In this document: positions 43,102 through 46,702 of the stretch, piece by piece
Position numbering within the stretch: the first letter of the stretch is position 1
Layout: the number at the start of each line of letters is the position of its first letter
DNA from: Phormidium sp. OSCR
Lineage (GTDB): Bacteria; Cyanobacteriota; Cyanobacteriia; Cyanobacteriales; Geitlerinemataceae
Direction: 5' to 3'
NCBI GenBank assembly: GCA_001314905.1
Contig: LJZT01000023.1
Span: 1 to 46,702, forward strand
Length of the DNA: 46,702 nt
Program-made: the position numbers and the translations under genes
The notes under the pieces: model-generated
Database searches by the model: none
What the model was told of the DNA's origin: nothing
What the model saw: the letters and a program-made list of their open reading frames with translations, nothing else

Positions 43102-43375
43102 GGTGTGTTGCGGCTCAAACCCATGGGAACTTAAGGGGACAATTTACAAGCTGCCGCAACGCACCAGAGCTGTAATCTGGCAATTGTCCATCATTGATGT
43201 TGTCCAGTTTTATCCCCGAATCGGTGCGTTCCGGCACGCTTGATTTTGTAGGCAAAATCTAAGAGTTAAGCAGCCGGAACACACCCTACTGTCACTGACG
43301 CACCCTACGATTCAATTGTAGGGTGCGTCAGAGCGATTAATCGATGCAAAAGAGCAGCGTCACGGCTGACGCACC
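43102..43375. repeat. Cluster of MITE-like inverted repeats
   Basis: Three units: 43102-43165 (13-bp arms GGTGTGTTGCGGC/GCCGCAACGCACC), 43223-43285 (arms GGTGCGTTCCGGC/GCCGGAACACACC, with an inner GATTTTG/CAAAATC stem), and 43295-43331 (perfect 14-bp arms CTGACGCACCCTAC/GTAGGGTGCGTCAG) with a further CTGACGCACC at 43366-43375. All have GGTGYGT ends but no ORF, as in small non-autonomous elements. Confidence 0.65.
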
Positions 43376-43416
43376 ATTTATTGAGTTGAGCAACCTGCGG
43401 AATGTCGGTTACTAAT

Positions 43417-46400
43417 TTACCACCAATTCACAGATGCATTGCGATTTACACCATAACCCATCCACTCCAATCGTTTGTAAATCCCCGATGTTATCTTCAT
43501 ATCAAGTCCATACAAATCCATAAGTCCATCCATCCCTAAACTAGAATCATACTGTGCATCATCCAAACCCAATGCATGGCCAATTTCATGCATTGCCAAA
43601 CGAACCAGAAGATTTTTAGAAAGTGTGCCTAGCTTAGAACTATTGAAATGAATACGCTTCTGACCTTGATAGTTTGGCGTGAGATCATATCGAGTATTTT
43701 TCTGGTGTTCATACTCAGCCCATGTTGCCTCTGCCCAATTACCTGGCCAATTTGCACCATTCATCCTTTTAGTTCCCTGAGTGATGGCAATTTGTAGGGG
43801 GCCGCTTGAAACTTTATCACGGGTAATAATCGCTTCCCAGTTTTTAGCAGCTTGTTGCATAGCATTCCTTTGCGCAGTCGTAAAACTACCATAAAAATCA
43901 AGACGAATAGTAATATCAGAATTTTGTGGTTTTGGATCGGGTTTAACGGTCCGTTTCGTCTCCGCATTCAAAACCAAGTGATAGTTACCAGAATGACCAG
44001 ATTGAGCCTTCACCCGAACATAGTACTCGCTATTTGCATCCAAATCATAGGTTTCATGGATCGACTGCCGATTCTTAGAATTAACTTTCTTCAACTGCTT
44101 GCCATTCTTGTCATACAGAACAAACTCAAAATCTCCCTCCAGACGACCACTCCCACTGGGATGACGAACTGCAAAATGCAAGAGGCGAGGATCTGAACCA
44201 GTGGAGAACTTGTAGTAATCCAAATCGCCAGTTGGGATTCCAACATGATCGTTCCTCGTCACCCGTTTGCCGCCAATGTTACCTAGATTCCGAGCCTTAG
44301 ATCGACTCTGCCCTGCCTGATCTAAGTTATGAACAAAGGTGTAATTGTTAGATGAAGGCATCCATGGTTTAGGCGTCATCACAACCCGATACTCACCAGG
44401 ACGGAGAGAATCATAGCGTAATACACTATTACCCGCACTATTTGGATTGACAGCAACCCATTGCCCATTCTGTTTTCGGTAGACCGTCGAGGTGTAGTGA
44501 CGAGAGTCAATTGTCTTACCACGAGCATCGCGAACTGCTGTATGTAGAGTGCGATCGGTCGCATCACTATCAACCAAGAACTTGTACTCAAGTTGCCCCG
44601 TCAATCCGTCAAACTCATGTCGTCCATGTGGTGCCCAGAGTTGCTCAAAATTTAAGACTAAATCGTAGTTAGTCCGAGAACCGTTTTTAGCCTTAACTTC
44701 CACATAGTATTTGCTATTGGGTTCCAGTTTTTTGGCTGCAAATGTTGGCCGACGATTTTTAGAATCAACTGACAATACCTCATCGCCATTAGCATCCAAC
44801 AACCGCATCTTGATATCACCGTCCAGTAGCCGCTTCTTGGTGACTTCATTCAAGTCGCTGTACAAACTACGAACTGCAAATGCCAAACTTGGCTGAAAGT
44901 CGCTAGTGGTAAACGCATATAAATCTTTGTCACCTGTGGGAACACCTACATGATCGCTAACAATGATGCGCTTACCATCAATTTTGCCATACTCGGCATC
45001 CAAATTCCGAGCTGTTTCTAAAGTCCCTCCAGCTTGGTCTAAATTCACAATCATCCGGTAGGGATTATTGGCTTTCGACTGCTCAACATCCACCTTGATT
45101 AGATATTTTCCAGCCGGTAAATCTCGGTAATTTGCATAATTATCACTAGAGTCCCTGTCAGTCAGGGGAACCTGTTGCAGCCGACCATCGTCGAATTTGC
45201 GATAAACAGTGGTGCGTAAGTCAGGGTGAGCCAAGACTGTATCCCGTACCGCCAAACTAATATCGTTTTTACTGCCTTTTAAATCTACCCAGTATTCGCT
45301 ACTACCTTGCATATTAGGATAGGTGTGACGACCATCTGGAACCCTAGTTACATTACTGGATGGAACAACATCCCAAATTGGTTTAACAGTTGAAGGAAGG
45401 TCAATGTCATCAGGCAAAGCTTTCCCAGTTCCCGAAAAGTAAGGAATTGCTTTCTGACCATTCCAAATAATATACCCACCATCAAAGTATTGAACCGCAG
45501 GCATATTCACCCCATCAAATGCCTGCTCGAAAATTTGGATATCTCGCCGTGAATTGCCCAAACGATCACGATTCGCCTCATAAACTGCACGAATCATATC
45601 GGCTGCCCGTTTCTTAGCGGCTACTTCTTCTGGTGAGGGCGATGGAGTTGGGGTTGGAGTTGGGGTTGGAGTTGGAGTTGGAGTTGGAGTTGGAGTTGGA
45701 GTTGGAGTTGGTTGAGGTTGAACAACTTGCTTGGCGGGTAGAAAATGAATTGCAGGAGTTTCCTCACCTACACTACCCTCCAGGAAGTTCATAATTAAAC
45801 CATATTGATCAATCTTAGAGTAGCTTCCACGATCGACTGTCAAGGTATAGTTTCCAGGTTCCAGTGTACCAGCATTCAGGAATCGTGCTGCTAGAGAAGC
45901 ATCTGGCTCGAAGCTTCCTTCTTCAATAACTTGGCCATTTCGACGCAATACCAAATTTCCTGGGAAATCTAAGGAAGAAGCAAAACGATTTGCTTTGTCA
46001 AGTTGGAAAGAAAAAGTATCAGCAGGGTTGCTAGAATCCAACCAGCCGTAATACTGCCGTCGATATTCTGGAGGCACATCCACACTCTGAACTGCCCGTT
46101 CACCTGGCGTAAAGACACCCTCACCACTCCAAGTTTCAGGACTCAAGAGAGCCGGTGTACGATGCTCCTCAGGCTTCGTCACCTTCGCCAAGTGAACTGC
46201 TGCTGTCAGATTCAACAAGCCAGCCCCAGTCTCAGCATCATTTCCCGTGTCGCCCAAATCCGTCGCCGTATCGCGAATAATCTCCACCACCTGGCGATAA
46301 CTCAACTCAGGATTAGCTGCCCAAACCTGGGACACTGCACCCGTTACTTTCGCTGTCGCTACAGAAGTCCCCGCCATAGCACTGGTTCCTTCCCCAGTTA

Positions 46401-46702
46401 ACGATAATTGGGGATTCTCCGTCGTTCCTCCATAGGCCACAACATCTAACCCCTGACCATAACTGGAATAATCCGTGCGGTCAGCCCCTTGCCAAGCCGA
46501 GGTATCGGGGTCAAACTGTTCAGCGGCTCCCACCGTCATAATGTTGTCAAACTCTTGCGACGCTTGACCCAACGCCGACATGACATCACCATCATTGCCA
46601 GCAGCGGCCACAATCATGACATTGTTCTGACGGGCATATTCAATGGCTTCACGTTCCATCGGCGTTAACTCATAACGAGTCGTCACATTCCCATCCGCAT
46701 CA
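43417..46702 (-). CDS. Subtilase-metalloprotease, 5' end outside window
   Basis: The frame stays open to the right edge, so this is a C-terminal part of at least 1,094 residues. It begins within a subtilase domain (AAAGNDGD; catalytic Ser in [12 protein letters not shown], codon 46363-46365); the Asp and His would lie outside the window. A PPC-like beta domain, a Pro-Thr repeat linker, three or so further PPC-like domains (each with [15 protein letters not shown]-type motifs), and a C-terminal zinc metalloprotease (~950-1089) with [11 protein letters not shown] follow. The subtilase part closely resembles subtilase 1 of the giant protein. It is probably secreted or on the surface. A repeat cluster lies after its stop. 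Confidence 0.88.
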   Translation of the reverse strand, partial: DADGNVTTRYELTPMEREAIEYARQNNVMIVAAAGNDGDVMSALGQASQEFDNIMTVGAAEQFDPDTSAWQGADRTDYSSYGQGLDVVAYGGTTENPQLSLTGEGTSAMAGTSVATAKVTGAVSQVWAANPELSYRQVVEIIRDTATDLGDTGNDAETGAGLLNLTAAVHLAKVTKPEEHRTPALLSPETWSGEGVFTPGERAVQSVDVPPEYRRQYYGWLDSSNPADTFSFQLDKANRFASSLDFPGNLVLRRNGQVIEEGSFEPDASLAARFLNAGTLEPGNYTLTVDRGSYSKIDQYGLIMNFLEGSVGEETPAIHFLPAKQVVQPQPTPTPTPTPTPTPTPTPTPTPTPSPSPEEVAAKKRAADMIRAVYEANRDRLGNSRRDIQIFEQAFDGVNMPAVQYFDGGYIIWNGQKAIPYFSGTGKALPDDIDLPSTVKPIWDVVPSSNVTRVPDGRHTYPNMQGSSEYWVDLKGSKNDISLAVRDTVLAHPDLRTTVYRKFDDGRLQQVPLTDRDSSDNYANYRDLPAGKYLIKVDVEQSKANNPYRMIVNLDQAGGTLETARNLDAEYGKIDGKRIIVSDHVGVPTGDKDLYAFTTSDFQPSLAFAVRSLYSDLNEVTKKRLLDGDIKMRLLDANGDEVLSVDSKNRRPTFAAKKLEPNSKYYVEVKAKNGSRTNYDLVLNFEQLWAPHGRHEFDGLTGQLEYKFLVDSDATDRTLHTAVRDARGKTIDSRHYTSTVYRKQNGQWVAVNPNSAGNSVLRYDSLRPGEYRVVMTPKPWMPSSNNYTFVHNLDQAGQSRSKARNLGNIGGKRVTRNDHVGIPTGDLDYYKFSTGSDPRLLHFAVRHPSGSGRLEGDFEFVLYDKNGKQLKKVNSKNRQSIHETYDLDANSEYYVRVKAQSGHSGNYHLVLNAETKRTVKPDPKPQNSDITIRLDFYGSFTTAQRNAMQQAAKNWEAIITRDKVSSGPLQIAITQGTKRMNGANWPGNWAEATWAEYEHQKNTRYDLTPNYQGQKRIHFNSSKLGTLSKNLLVRLAMHEIGHALGLDDAQYDSSLGMDGLMDLYGLDMKITSGIYKRLEWMGYGVNRNASVNWW
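45644..45714 (-). repeat. Pro-Thr dipeptide repeat linker
   Basis: Six-base repeats (GGAGTT/GGGGTT on the plus strand) encode a (Pro-Thr)n linker between the first PPC-like domain and the next region. It is likely a flexible, possibly glycosylated spacer that varies in length. Confidence 0.85.

Overview
The window looks like chromosomal DNA of a filamentous, Oscillatoriales-like cyanobacterium. The evidence is the very frequent GCGATCGC (HIP1) octamers, families that are essentially cyanobacterial (DUF1822, DUF928, CHASE2-CHAT, XDD/PEP-CTERM surface proteins), and an adjacent succinate-semialdehyde dehydrogenase and ThDP-dependent decarboxylase pair typical of the cyanobacterial variant TCA cycle. 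No rRNA, tRNA, CRISPR array or intact transposase gene was seen.

Region 1 (1-11.1 kb) is an accessory island. A membrane protein gene that may lack its 3' part is followed by a small gene and a large NACHT (STAND) NTPase gene with a matching N-terminal motif. The last ~450 bp of the NACHT gene, encoding a C-terminal alpha/beta module, recurs four more times downstream as orphan, frameshifted or truncated copies (about 6030-6466, 7187-7351, 7903-8216, 8967-9074). Between the copies sit two-gene modules: a papain-like cysteine protease with a small partner, VapBC, a frameshifted RelE with its antitoxin, a small protein with a retropepsin-like aspartic protease, and a second VapBC followed by a decayed nuclease/DUF2283 pair. 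A TPR gene closes the island and is cut at its 3' end by a 24-bp hairpin with a bulged T, of IS200/IS605 type.

Region 2 (11.4-14.6 kb) is core metabolism: succinate-semialdehyde dehydrogenase and a probable 2-oxoglutarate decarboxylase, which together bypass 2-oxoglutarate dehydrogenase.

Region 3 (14.7-27.5 kb) holds two convergent gene clusters. The plus-strand one encodes a sigma-70-like factor, DUF1822, a CHAT protease fused to CHASE2, and DUF928. The minus-strand one encodes a PEP-CTERM protein, a single-chain fusion of a TpsA-like haemagglutinin to its TpsB-like transporter, and a secreted TPR-CHAT protease.

Region 4 (27.7-46.7 kb) encodes cell-surface and secreted proteins: a 3,493-residue protein with two subtilase domains, an HlyD-type export adaptor, a VapBC pair, an XDD3-like PEP-CTERM protein, and a subtilase-metalloprotease running off the right edge.

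The main regulatory observation is a promoter-like motif, CYGTAAAA-N15-YGACAG, with identical spacing upstream of the sigma factor gene itself (14705-14733), the giant protease gene (38419-38447), the HlyD gene (40440-40468) and the XDD3 gene (42592-42620). A degenerate match precedes the PEP-CTERM/TPS/CHAT cluster (27637-27665). The simplest reading is an autoregulated alternative sigma factor controlling a surface-protein, protease and secretion regulon. This is inference from sequence read by eye, without any database search.
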